DNA of 64,000 nucleotides from Chloroflexota bacterium. GTDB lineage: Bacteria > Chloroflexota > Limnocylindria > Limnocylindrales > CSP1-4. The stretch is from NCBI GenBank assembly GCA_026004015.1, contig BPIH01000002.1, positions 180,859 to 244,858 of the forward strand, written 5' to 3'. Each line of letters begins with the position of its first letter. The first letter of the stretch is position 1. The notes beneath the pieces were generated by a model. It did no database searches. It saw only the letters and a list, made by a program, of their open reading frames with translations, and had not been told where the DNA came from. The translations under genes were made by a program, and so were the position numbers. This document shows, piece by piece, positions 27,801-36,095 of this stretch.

Positions 27801-28175
27801 AGGCTCCTGGCGCGGTCGCTCGCCCTTGGTCTCGACGACGGAGCCGCGGTGGCGTATTTCGAGTACAAAGGGTTGACCCGACAACTCGAGCCTCTGATCG
27901 CAAACGCCATCCGGAATCCCACAACAGGCAACGATCTGGCGTTGCGCCTCGCGCGCCGGCACCGGAAGAACAGCGCAATCGGTGTCGCGCTCGTGGCTAG
28001 AGCCGCGAGCCCCGGGACTTCTGAAGATGACGCTCGTCGCCTCTTGGAGGCCGCTCAGGGCAGGGGTCGGCCCGCACTAGACCAGCGAGAAGAGTACCGA
28101 GCATTGCTGGATCAGATCGCCAGTCGTTACCCGACGCTCGATGACCTCGTGGGCGGGTTGCGCTCCCGCCTGTAG
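24804..28175 (+). CDS. KAP-family membrane P-loop NTPase
   Basis: About 1123 residues. Walker A is SGGWGVGKSTIARSL (about residue 80), Walker B RIVVVVDNLDRLPGED (about 270). The two flank two hydrophobic segments at about 170-240 (LGLILVSVALVLTFAGMLYL and VGLLLFLLLNSGF), the hallmark of KAP NTPases with a membrane insertion. The remaining 650 residues are alpha-helical with no known domain. GTG 24804 is used here; ATG 24852 is an alternative. Base composition and codon use are clearly less GC-rich than the methylase and DUF499 genes on either side, suggesting separate acquisition. KAP NTPases are implicated in phage exclusion. Confidence 0.85.
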   Translation: MGASSGELLVSRLGSSMKGEGLANLRRSGTVQSSASVAWLRDAPLDLTNDEDAFGVRQLVERMADLVARAEPPFTIALSGGWGVGKSTIARSLVNTLRRRRVPAVLVDAWTEDSPNLRRSLVVAVAAATELPQGREDELSKREAVEKQIDAALTTTETEHRSRSALSGTRLRDRVKNASLGLILVSVALVLTFAGMLYLAYIQVLPVVQTLVSQLFVGLLLFLLLNSGFVFQPVAWSRSRGPAMERIVLERAFRARAAQKTGRRTNGARRIVVVVDNLDRLPGEDALRALGEIRSLVEFEESACIFIIPLDREALTRHVMTALEGKATHAVQGNGEDLSVPRRHASTAARDYLDKFFNLDVQVANPVATDIRVWAEKLADAVLPRTQGDDADFRLAVQIIARAAGSSPRQVKRILNGVATRANLTPDGAASLAQIALLQSALALVPRLGTTLADEPRHLANLLDKLRADPGATIEPGELGLAAASDEDVARLASLLVEFRDVALDVHTTRLVLALREDRRWRGVAEPERLETFLQSGDSEGFGALMGALTPTDANIALERACDWIEESGSAFPRDFANGLAAVVHHLDRQPALGAKMREHACEVYIAADDETVSRVTPDVAEFLFANSGGRRRASEAAQRFASVLDRYVEAGRPPSAGLVRAAQLGAAHVGEPTRAQLRSPVAKLPDDLLTSLFEPAIDRDLVEGPVLEVYLARATAIELATDDQAANVVALHRLAAAARSGLAVQVDTTSARLLSQLAAVPGDLSDGALRVLFEAADLFRAVPGTVQDQLALALAARSGTRRWEYFDLALRVPSSEVAHSQIMSHVAAWLSAPEASPADVRALIHPQVDVIRSGVPDWATRLLRRWIDAGVVALAQLVVDFGNSDERRLIPDFAQTSPDPPTRFREAAEALSDHASDLGQLTVRIADWVSTGAQPALLAELGPALVALDKRGIDTSPVGSAVAERAEKIADPSELAYLIDAVGAWAQAGWNVPGPVNDRLLARSLALGLDDGAAVAYFEYKGLTRQLEPLIANAIRNPTTGNDLALRLARRHRKNSAIGVALVARAASPGTSEDDARRLLEAAQGRGRPALDQREEYRALLDQIASRYPTLDDLVGGLRSRL

Positions 28176-28290
28176 GAGTCCACGCCGCTTGCCTTCGAAA
28201 GCAGTCGCGATTCTCAACCGAGTGCATCACCCGGCCCAGTCGAAGTAGCATTGCCAGGACTTGTAGCGATCCGAGAGAGCGTGAGGGCCC

Positions 28291-31111
28291 GTGCCGACAC
28301 CCTGGTACCCGCGTCGCCGTTCCGAGAGAGGACCTCCGGGAGCGCCGACCCCTCGACGCCGCCCAGTTCGCCGTCCACCTCGACCAGGTCGTGGCCGGCG
28401 ACGCCCCGGCCGAGTACGGCGACCCCGGCCGCTTCCTCGCCCGGACCCTCCTCACCGAGGGTCTCGCCCGGATCAGCGGCGAGGTCCTCCGGCGCCTCTC
28501 CGGCCGCCACGACGGGGCGAACGCCGTCCTCAACCTCGTCACCGCCTTCGGCGGCGGGAAGACCCACGCCCTCACCCTCCTCTACCACCTCGCCCGCCTC
28601 GGTCCCGCGGCCGACGACCTCCCGGGGGTTCGCGCCCTCCTCGAGGCGAACGACCTGCCGAGCGTCCCCGAGGCGGCCGTCGCCGTCTTCGTCGGGACCC
28701 GCTGGGACGCCGTCACCGGGACCGGTGGCGACGGGGAACCCGCCCGCCGCACCCCCTGGGGCGACATCGCCTGGCAGCTCGCCCGGGCTGCCGGCCGCCC
28801 GGACCTCTTCGCCGCCGTCGCCGAGCAGGATGCCGCCCGGGTTCGACCCGGCAAGGAGGCGATCGCCCGCTCGCTCCCCGCCGATCGGCCGGTCCTCATC
28901 CTCATGGACGAGGTCATGAACTTCATGACCGCCGCCCGGGCGATCCGGGTCGGCGAGAGCACCCTCGCCTCCCAGTTCTACGAGTACGTCCACAATCTCA
29001 CCGACCTCGCCGATTCCCGGGACCGCCTCGTCGTCGTCGCCGCCCTCCCGAAGTCCGAGGAGGAGATGTCGAGCGACGACTGGTCGGACTTCGCCCGGCT
29101 CGGGAAGGTCCTGACCCGGGTCGCCGAGCCGTACGTCCTCGCCAAGGACCTCGAAGTCCCCGAGATCATCCGCCGCCGCCTCTTCGACGACCCCGGCGAC
29201 CCTGCGACGATCGAGGCGACCGCCCGCGCCTACGCCGCCTGGCTCGATCACCACCGCCACCTCGTGCCCGAGTGGTTCCCGATCGACCGGGCCGTCGAGC
29301 GGTTCGCCGCGACGTACCCCTTCCACCCGACCGTCCTCTCGGTCTTCGAGCGGAAGTGGCGGAGCCTCCCGTCCTTCCAGCAGACCCGGGGGATCCTCCG
29401 ACTCCTCGCCCAGTGGGTCTCGATCGCCTACGCCGAGGGCTTCCAGGGCGCCCACGCCGACCCCCTCGTCGGCCTCGGGACGGCGCCCCTCGACGACGCA
29501 GCGTTCCGGACGGCGGTCCTCGACCAGCTCGGGAAGGGCGAGCTCGCGGCGGCGATCCAGTCGGACATCGCCGGAGCCGAGGCCTTCGCCGACCGGCTCG
29601 ACGCCGAGGCACCCGAGAGCCTCCGGCGCACCCGGATCCATCGGAAGGTGGCGACGGCGATCTTCTTCGAATCGAGCGGCGGCCAGATCCGGGAGCGGGC
29701 GACCCTCCCCGAGATCCGGCTCGCCGTCGGCGAGCCCGGGCTCGAGATCGGGAACGTCGAGACCGCCCTCGACGCCCTCCGCGAGGCCTGCTACTACCTG
29801 ACGGCCGAGGGGAACGAGTACCGCTTCTCGACGAAGGCGAACCTCAACCGCCGGCTCGCCGACCGCCGGGCGGCCCTCGATCCGGCCGAGGTCGAGGCGC
29901 ACGCCGAGGCCGAAATCCGACGGGTCGTCGGGGAGCGGCGCGGGGTGACGACGCCGCTCGAGCCCGTCCTCTTCCCCGAGGACCCCGCCGCGATCCCGGA
30001 CGTTCCGGCCCTCCGGCTCGTCGTCCTCGGGCTCGATCGGCCCCGCGGCGAGCGGGCCCGGGCCTTCATCGCCGCGGCGATGGAGCAGCACGGCCAGGGC
30101 GCCCGGCGCTTCCGGAACGCCCTCATCTGGGCGATCCCCGACGGCGCCGGCCAGGTCCTCGAGGCCGCCCGCCGCCACCTTGCCTGCATCCGGCTCGAGG
30201 CCGAGAACCCGAGCCTCGACGAGGAGGACCGCCGCCAGCTCGCGGAGGCGAAGGGCCGCGCGGGGTCGGAGCTGACCGAGGCGGTCTGGCGGACGTACCG
30301 CTGGCTCGCCTTCCTCGGTCGGGACGGGACGCTTCGGGAGGAGGATCTGGGCCTCCTCCATTCGAGCGCCGCCGCCTCGTACCAGGAGCTCGTCCAGGCC
30401 CGGCTCCGCCAGTTCGACGAGATCAGCGACGCCCTCGCCCCGGACCGGATCGTCCGGAACTGGCCGCCGAGCCTGACGGAGTGGAGGACGAAGGACGTCC
30501 GGGATGCCGTCTACGCCTCGCCGGCATTCACTCGACTCCTTTGGGCCGAGGCGCTGAAGGAGACGATCGCCCGGGGCGTCGCCGAGGGGCGCTTCGGGTA
30601 TGCGACGAAACGAGATGGCGGATACGTCGGGGTCCGCATCGACGAGGAGCTCGCGACCGCCGACGTCGAGTTCGGCGAGGACGTCGTCCTCCTGCCGGCC
30701 GGGGAGGCTCGGGCGCGCAAGGCGGCGCTCTTTTCGGACGGTGACTCCGCCACCGTCGGGGAGCGCCCGCCCGACGCCGGCGGGATCGAAACGGGCGTCA
30801 CCCCAACAGCAAAGACGTCGGATTCCTCCATTGGGGCGGAGCCCTTCCCCGTCCGCCGCGTGGCCGCCGTTCGCTGGCAGGGCTCGATCCCCTACCAGAA
30901 GTGGACGTCCTTCTACACGAAGGTCCTCCAGCGGCTCATCGAGGTCGGCGCCCCCGACGGCGGTCTCCGGGTCCGGGTCGAGTTCGAGGCGCGCCCGCCG
31001 GGCGGCCTCTACCCGGACCGGGCCGACGAGGCCCGCCAGGGCCTCCGGGAGCTCGGCCTCCCCTACGACGTCACGGTCGAGGACGGCGAGCCCCCCGACC
31101 CGCAAGCCTAG
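28291..31111 (+). CDS. DUF499 (AAA+) ATPase of a helicase-methylase-ATPase locus
   Basis: A large ATPase of about 930 residues. Walker A is VTAFGGGKTHALTLL (about residue 85 from 28291), Walker B VLILMDEVMNFM (about 200). The family N-terminus EDLRERRPLDAAQFAVHLDQ lies upstream of the first in-frame start (GTG 28391). A GTG at 28291 (PTPWYP) reaches it through a +1 shift near 28311, so I take 28291 as the likely start; a cautious reading is 28391-31111. The C-terminus shows beta-rich segments ending in YDVTVEDGEPPD. DUF499 proteins accompany DUF1156 methylases and helicases in predicted defence loci. Confidence 0.85.
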
Positions 31112-31113
31112 GG

Positions 31114-31866
31114 TCAAGAGCCAGAGGAGCGTCGCCGAGCCCGGCGAGACCGATCATCACTCTGGAGCAGGCCGAGCTCCGTGAGCAGCGGGAGCAATCG
31201 CACCTGCCGTGTCAGTCGCAGCTCACCCGCAACGAGGATCTCCTGGACCTGGATTTCGTCGCCCGGCACCCAGTAGCGCCTGGCCTGCTCCGTCGCGCGC
31301 CGCCACGCCTCGGCGTATCCGGCAGGATCAGGAGTCTCCGGGCGCACGACCCCGAAGGCGCTCATATCCACGGCCGCCCACGTAACCCCTTCGGGCACCT
31401 CTCCTTCCCAGACCTGGTGCGCACCGCTTGTGACCTCGGTGAACGAGAGGGCCTCGAACGGGTCCGCAAACGCGTAGAGCGAATCGAGTCGCGAGGGCAG
31501 CTCCCGCGCAATCTGCTGGCGAACTGCCTCATAGGCGAGCTCGGTCCAGACCTTCGCGACGTTTGGAACGCCGGCTGCAGCTAGTGCGGCAGCCATCCGC
31601 GGCGTTGGACACTCGGCAAGGGCTCGGTATGCCCCTTGGAGCCGCACCCATTTCATCGGCTGCTGGAGCAGGGGCTGGTTGTCCGTGGAGACCGCACGGT
31701 AGACGGTCTCGGGGCCCTGGCCGATGCGCGCCGACAGGCGACGAAGGCGATAGGGTCGGACCATCACCTGTGAAGCTCGAAGACTGCGCTCGACGAGCGT
31801 CGAACGCCCAGTCTCGGCCAGGTCACGATAGCCGATCGGCGGACCCAGCCGCCAGATCGGTGTCAT
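31114..31866 (-). CDS. unknown protein, perhaps ADP-ribosyltransferase-like (DUF2441-like)
   Basis: About 250 residues from ATG 31866; a longer frame to 32073 is rich in Arg/Pro and probably not coding. Recognisable stretches are SRLDSLYAFADPFEALSFTE, VTWAAVDMSAFG and ARRYWVPGDEIQVQEILVAG. The order of an early Arg-Ser segment, a tyrosine-tryptophan turn and a late Glu-hydrophobic-Val-x-Gly strand recalls ART-fold proteins such as DUF2441, but I cannot confirm this. The 3' end is convergent with the DUF499 gene (2 bases apart). It is divergent from the small pair at 32158-33214. Confidence 0.5.
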   Translation of the reverse strand: MTPIWRLGPPIGYRDLAETGRSTLVERSLRASQVMVRPYRLRRLSARIGQGPETVYRAVSTDNQPLLQQPMKWVRLQGAYRALAECPTPRMAAALAAAGVPNVAKVWTELAYEAVRQQIARELPSRLDSLYAFADPFEALSFTEVTSGAHQVWEGEVPEGVTWAAVDMSAFGVVRPETPDPAGYAEAWRRATEQARRYWVPGDEIQVQEILVAGELRLTRQVRLLPLLTELGLLQSDDRSRRARRRSSGS

Positions 31867-32083
31867 CGAAGCGGACGGGAAGGACGGTAGTCGCCCTGTT
31901 CGTCGATCGCGCGAGCGAGTGCGCTGCTGCGGTCGTGGCGAGTCCACGGCCCTCTCGGACGGCACCGGCCGGACCGGAGCGCGGCCTCCCATCTGTCTTG
32001 GACCTGCCCCAGACAGTGAAGTGCCACGACTTCCGGCGAGCTTGGGTAGCCGGAAAGTAGCGGAGCAAAGCAAACGCGAACAT

Positions 32084-32104
32084 GTAACAATGTGCCAATG
32101 TTAC
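32084..32104. promoter_or_regulatory. palindrome, candidate operator of the divergent loci
   Basis: GTAACA (32084-32089) and TGTTAC (32099-32104) form an inverted repeat with a 9-base spacer. It lies 54 bases before the start at 32158 and about 220 bases from the start at 31866. Autoregulating antitoxins usually bind such sites. Confidence 0.45.
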
Positions 32105-32157
32105 GGCGCCTCGTGAGCGTACGCGCCGGGTGCAGCCGATGACTGGGAGTACGTGGA

Positions 32158-32493
32158 ATGGCACTGGCACCACCCGCACGGGGCCGGGCTCGGGAAGGAT
32201 TCGACGAGGTCCCCACGAGTCCGCTTCGCGTGTACGCGGCTGATCATCAGCCGATCCGGCTCTTCGCTGAGCTCGAAGGGATCACTCCCGCGGAGCTCGT
32301 GCATCGGGCACTCGCAGCGTATCTCGATGCCCACGGACAGCGCCTCGCGGAGATGACGCGCCAGGCGCAGCGACTCGTCGAGGACCGAGACCTCGAAGGG
32401 CTCGCCGCATTCCTTGCCGAGACCCGGATCGCGCGGCGAGCTGCGAGAGAGGCACGCCTGGCGACACTGAGGCGCCAGCCCGGGGCCGACTGA
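32158..32493 (+). CDS. small antitoxin-like protein
   Basis: A 111-residue protein. The segment PLRVYAADHQPIRLFAELEG followed by ITPAELVHRALAAYLDAH resembles a short strand plus two helices, as in ribbon-helix-helix or related antitoxins. The C-terminal half is a basic helix (RIARRAAREARLATLRR). GGGAG lies 9 bases before the ATG. It ends 13 bases before the next gene, and a palindrome lies upstream. The antitoxin role is inference from size, order and operator. Confidence 0.55.
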   Translation: MALAPPARGRAREGFDEVPTSPLRVYAADHQPIRLFAELEGITPAELVHRALAAYLDAHGQRLAEMTRQAQRLVEDRDLEGLAAFLAETRIARRAAREARLATLRRQPGAD

Positions 32494-32506
32494 GGCTCGG
32501 CGAACC

Positions 32507-33214
32507 GTGGGGGGCGAAGTTTCCCCGGAGTGGCGCCTCGCCGTCACCCGCCGCTGTCTCGAGGAAGACCTGGATCTCCAGCCGGACGCGGACTGGCGAG
32601 CGATCGCCCACCCGGTGCTCCAAGCCTTCGCCGAGCGACGCGGCCAGCACCCGGTCGGTTCGGAGCGCATCACCGAAGTCTCGGGCTACACCCGAGCGCC
32701 GATCTACAGTCTGCACGTCCGCACGCACCGCGCCGCGACCTGGTACGACCAGGAGGAGGGCGTGGTCTGGCTCCTGGGCGTCGGCGAGTACCACGACTAC
32801 GAACATCTTCGACGGCTCGCCCAGCAGGATCGCCTCCTTCCCACTGTCGACGACTACGAGCGTCTCGAGCTAGACGCTCTGCCAGAGGACTTCGCCGCGG
32901 CCCTGATCGCGGAGGTCGAGCAGCTCGTTGTGGCGGCTCGGCTGGAGCCGGATCGCATCATCAGGGGCCAGCTCGCGAGTAGGGTGCCAGTTCGAGTATG
33001 CGTCGAGACCGGTGATCCTCCGAAACTGATTGTGGCGGTCAGCCGTCGTCTCGTCCCGGGGGACGTCGAGCTGCCTGGCGATTGGCTGGTCGTCGTCGCG
33101 CAGGCGTTCTACCCCGGCGTCCCGTTCGACGAGCTTTTCCCATCGCCGCTCCGTATCGACGACACGTTCGTCGAAGCACATGAGCTGGCGCTTGAGCACC
33201 CCCCTTCCGCCTGA
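32507..33214 (+). CDS. toxin-like partner protein of unknown family
   Basis: A 235-residue protein. The conserved-looking core APIYSLHVRTHRAATWYDQE, VVWLLGVGEYHDYEHLRRL and LLPTVDDYERL resembles a RelE-like beta-sheet fold seen in actinobacterial unknowns, but no catalytic residues can be named. Residues 140-215 form a second part (IVAVSRRLVPGDVELPGDWL). It follows the small antitoxin-like gene closely, forming a two-gene operon. It ends 36 bases before the tRNA-Leu gene on the opposite strand. Confidence 0.5.
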   Translation: MGGEVSPEWRLAVTRRCLEEDLDLQPDADWRAIAHPVLQAFAERRGQHPVGSERITEVSGYTRAPIYSLHVRTHRAATWYDQEEGVVWLLGVGEYHDYEHLRRLAQQDRLLPTVDDYERLELDALPEDFAAALIAEVEQLVVAARLEPDRIIRGQLASRVPVRVCVETGDPPKLIVAVSRRLVPGDVELPGDWLVVVAQAFYPGVPFDELFPSPLRIDDTFVEAHELALEHPPSA

Positions 33215-33250
33215 GAGGCCGCGAGGCTGGTGAGGTGATCGCTCGAGGGA

Positions 33251-33336
33251 TGGTGCCGAGGGCGAGATTCGAACTCGCACGGGGTTGCCCCCAGCCGAGT
33301 TTAAGTCGGCCGCGTCTGCCGTTCCGCCACCTCGGC
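33251..33336 (-). tRNA. tRNA-Leu(TAA)
   Basis: Type II tRNA of 86 bases including an encoded CCA. The acceptor is GCCGAGG/CCTCGGC, the anticodon loop CTTAAAC, the T-arm GTTCGAAT, and a long variable arm is present. A TACGAT -10 box lies at 33347-33352, ten bases upstream. It marks the right border of the accessory island. Confidence 0.95.
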
Positions 33337-33985
33337 CCGCACCCTGATCGTAGCCCGTCGGCAGCGCGGACCGCATCGGTCGTCACGGCGGACCGCATCG
33401 GCCGTCCCCCGAGGGACGTGTGTCGGTCGTCCTCCCTCGAGAAGGTGACCCGTTCTTACAGCCGGATCCTTGGGCCCGGTGGAGGGAGACCGCTGATCGC
33501 CATTCGCGACGCCCGCTCCGCGGCAGCTCGGATTGCTCGTCGACCCCCGGGCGTCGAGGAACCAGGCCCGCAGATCCACGGCGCGCTCCACGGCAGCTCG
33601 GATTGCTCTCGGATTACTCGCTTTACTCGCCCGGGGCGTGAGTTGCGAAACGGGGCCCCGAATTTCCACGCCACGGTCGGCGGTTGCGAGCGTGGAGCAG
33701 TCCGATGATCTGGCAGACGGGCTCTCGCTTCGTCCAGGATACGCCTGGAGCGCGTACCGCGGAAGTTCCGCCTTCCAACTCACTCCCCCGGGGAGTATGG
33801 AGGAAGATCCGGGCGGTTCGGGGGCGGCGGTACTCCAGCCGGGAGTAACGCGGAAGATTCGGGCTGGGAGGTCGCCGACGGCGTCACGCGCCGCAGCGGA
33901 TCCAGAAACGTCCGGACAGCCCCGGGGCGGCGCCACGGCCCCGGGGCGGCGCCACGCCCCTCGGGGCGGATCGCCGAAGCTCGGG
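33337..33985. repeat. non-coding spacer with short degenerate direct repeats
   Basis: About 650 bases without a supportable gene. An 18-bp word CGGCAGCTCGGATTGCTC occurs at 33521-33538 and 33591-33608. A 19-bp unit CCCCGGGGCGGCGCCACGG is tandem at 33920-33938 and 33939-33957 (one mismatch). A GGAGTA...GGAAGATYCGGGC word is also repeated near 33795 and 33845. Confidence 0.6.
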
Positions 33986-35107
33986 CTACCCCCCGAGCCC
34001 GAGCTCCTCCCGGATCTGGATCGCCCGGACGATGTCGCCCCGGGTGAGCAGCCCGACCACCCGCCCGCCGTCGACGACCGGGAGCTGCTCGAAGTCGCCC
34101 GCGCCGAGGTCCTCGAGGGCCTCGAGGAGGCTCGCTTCGAGGCCGATCGTTCGCACCCCGCTCCGGCCGCCCATGATCTCGGCCACCGTCGTCGAGGCCC
34201 GCCGCTCGGGCGGCACGGCCCGGACGTCGGAGAGGGTAACGATGCCGACGACGCGGCCGTCCACGACGGGCACCGCCCGCCGGTACCCCGGCAGCATGAT
34301 CTCGTCGACGAGGCGGGCGACGCTCTCGCCGGGGAGCACGAAGGTCGGATCGGGTCGGACCACGTCCCGGACTCGGACGCCGCGGAGGCGCTGGTCGATG
34401 ACGACCTGCTGGAGCGACGCCGACGCCGCGCCGTGGAGGAACCAGCCGATGGCGGCGATCCAGATCCCGTTCAGGAGCTCGCCGTCGAGGACTCGCCAGA
34501 AGCCCCAGGCAAGGAAGCCGTAGCTGACGAGCTGGCCGACCCGGACGGCGACCTCGGTCGCTCGCCGGAGGCTGCCGGTGGCGTTCCAGACGAGAGCCCG
34601 GAGGACGCGGCCGCCGTCGAGGGGGAAGCCGGGCAGGAGGTTGAAGAGGCCGAGGAGGAGGTTGATCGTGGCCAGGTAGGCCGCCACGACGCCGGGCTGG
34701 CTGTCGGGGCCGAAGGCGACCGACGCCCCGAAGGCGAGAGCGGCGATGACGAGGCTCGTGAGGGGGCCGACGACGGCGACGAGGAACTCGGTCGCCGGCT
34801 GCTTGCTCTCGCCGCCGAGGTTCGAGACGCCGCCGAAGAGGAAGAGGGTGATCGACCGGGCGTCGAGGCCGCGAGCCCGGGCGACGAGGGAATGGGCGAG
34901 CTCGTGGACGAGGACGGAGACGAAGAGGAGGGTCGCCGCCACGACCCCGAGGACGAAGGCGGCGGTCCGGTCCAGCCCGGGCAGGGCGCTCGGGAAGTAG
35001 CCGACGGCGAGGGACCAGGTGACGAGGCCGAAGATGAGGAGCCAGCTGGCGTGGATCCCGACCTCGATGCCGAAGATGCGTCCGATCCGAACGGTCTGGC
35101 CGACCAT
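33986..35107 (-). CDS. site-2 protease family zinc metalloprotease with CBS domains
   Basis: A 373-residue M50 intramembrane protease. The zinc motif is VLVHELAHSLVAR (about residue 66), the second metal ligand is in FPLDGGRVLRAL (about 165), and five to six membrane helices surround them. Two CBS motifs follow at about 250-370 (VRDVVRPDPTFVLPGESVAR and VAEIMGG...LLTRGDIVRAIQ), an arrangement common in archaeal and bacterial S2P homologues, where CBS may sense adenine nucleotides. The substrate is unknown. It lies between tRNA genes and is probably transcribed alone or with the tRNAs upstream. Confidence 0.92.
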   Translation of the reverse strand: MVGQTVRIGRIFGIEVGIHASWLLIFGLVTWSLAVGYFPSALPGLDRTAAFVLGVVAATLLFVSVLVHELAHSLVARARGLDARSITLFLFGGVSNLGGESKQPATEFLVAVVGPLTSLVIAALAFGASVAFGPDSQPGVVAAYLATINLLLGLFNLLPGFPLDGGRVLRALVWNATGSLRRATEVAVRVGQLVSYGFLAWGFWRVLDGELLNGIWIAAIGWFLHGAASASLQQVVIDQRLRGVRVRDVVRPDPTFVLPGESVARLVDEIMLPGYRRAVPVVDGRVVGIVTLSDVRAVPPERRASTTVAEIMGGRSGVRTIGLEASLLEALEDLGAGDFEQLPVVDGGRVVGLLTRGDIVRAIQIREELGLGG

Positions 35108-35173
35108 GACCCTCTCACTGTCGTCCGCGTCCGAGGCGCGCGGCCGGGCTCACCCGGGCCGGAGCGGGAGGGG

Positions 35174-35250
35174 TGGAGGCGACGGCCGGATTCGAACCGG
35201 CGAATAGAGGTTTTGCAGACCTCCGCCTTAGACCACTTGGCTACGTCGCC
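35174..35250 (-). tRNA. tRNA-Cys(GCA)
   Basis: 77 bases with encoded CCA. Acceptor GGCGACG, anticodon loop CTGCAAA, T-loop GTTCGAATC. It is the last of four tRNA genes in one minus-strand cluster. Confidence 0.94.
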
Positions 35251-35273
35251 TCGCGGCCGGCCCCTGATCGAGC

Positions 35274-35347
35274 TGGCTGCCCCGCGAGGATTCGAACCTC
35301 GGTTCTCGGATCCAAAGTCCGCTGTCCTACCGCTAGACGACGGGGCA
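35274..35347 (-). tRNA. tRNA-Gln(TTG)
   Basis: 74 bases with encoded CCA. Acceptor TGCCCCG, anticodon loop CTTTGGA, T-loop GTTCGAATC. Confidence 0.95.
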
Positions 35348-35393
35348 GCGGCGTCCTCGCGGCAGCCCTAGCGTATCTTCCAGGGCAAAAAGA

Positions 35394-35470
35394 TGGAGCG
35401 GAAGACGGGACTCGAACCCGCGACCCTCACCTTGGCAAGGTGATGCTCTACCAACTGAGCCACTTCCGCT
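35394..35470 (-). tRNA. tRNA-Gly(GCC)
   Basis: 77 bases with encoded CCA. Acceptor AGCGGAA, anticodon loop TTGCCAA, T-loop GTTCGAGTC. Confidence 0.95.
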
Positions 35471-35503
35471 CGTCCAACCCTGCCGATCGTCCCGGAGGAG
35501 GGG

Positions 35504-35579
35504 TGGTGCCGAGAGCCAGACTCGAACTGGCGACACCGCGATTTTCAGTCGCGTGCTCTACCACCTGAGCTATCTCGGC
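35504..35579 (-). tRNA. tRNA-Phe(GAA)
   Basis: 76 bases with encoded CCA. Acceptor GCCGAGA, anticodon loop CTGAAAA, T-loop GTTCGAGTC. It is the first gene of the Phe-Gly-Gln-Cys cluster. Confidence 0.95.
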
Positions 35580-35621
35580 CCGATGCCAGCCGATCCTTCG
35601 GCCGATCGTCGGCGGTCGGGA

Positions 35622-35651
35622 AGGATACCACGAGCCCGGGCTGGCTTTCAA
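35622..35651 (-). promoter_or_regulatory. promoter of the tRNA Phe-Gly-Gln-Cys cluster
   Basis: On the minus strand TTGAAA (35651-35646), 18 bases, TATCCT (35627-35622). This is the clearest complete -35/-10 pair in the window and sits 42 bases before tRNA-Phe. Confidence 0.65.
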
Positions 35652-36095
35652 GATCGTGTCGTCGCCCGCTCGGTCTGGCGCCGCCAACGGCTCGGCGAAC
35701 GGCTCAGTACGTCCGCCGGCGCCTCCAGCGCGCTCTCCCTGTCGATTCCGTGACCGGCGCGCACATTCCCAGCGCCGGCGTGCGCCTGAGTCAGATCTTG
35801 GACCTCCGACGGTGTCCGGCGGGTCGTCGACGGGCCGGAGGACGTCCGCCGAACGCTCCGTCGAGGGTCCAACCGCCCGTCGTTCGACCCGAGCCTGCCG
35901 GATCGGTGAGCCCGGCGCACGGATTCGCCAGGCTGGCCGGCCCGCCAGCCGAAGGCGCCGCCGGATGTGCGTGGGAGGCACGCCCCGGCGGGCGCAGGTG
36001 ATGGGAGGCGGGGCGCGGGGAATCGAGGCCGGAGGGAGATGCCGGTGCCGCCCGGGCCGGAGCGGGCGATGGGAGGCCGGGCAGGGTGCGGGGCC
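35652..36095. other. no recognisable gene
   Basis: About 440 bases between the htpX stop and the tRNA promoter. GATGGGAGGC occurs twice (about 36000 and 36068). I see no convincing coding signal; hairpin-rich GC content may help terminate htpX transcription. Confidence 0.4.

Noticed and set aside
28214..31117. Long minus-strand frame opposite the DUF499 gene
   Set aside because: The plus strand carries intact Walker motifs and family signatures; the minus reading is a compositional shadow.
33251..33336. Attachment site duplication of the tRNA-Leu 3' end
   Set aside because: I looked for a copy of the 3' end of the tRNA near 12-13.6 kb and saw none, and no integrase gene is present.
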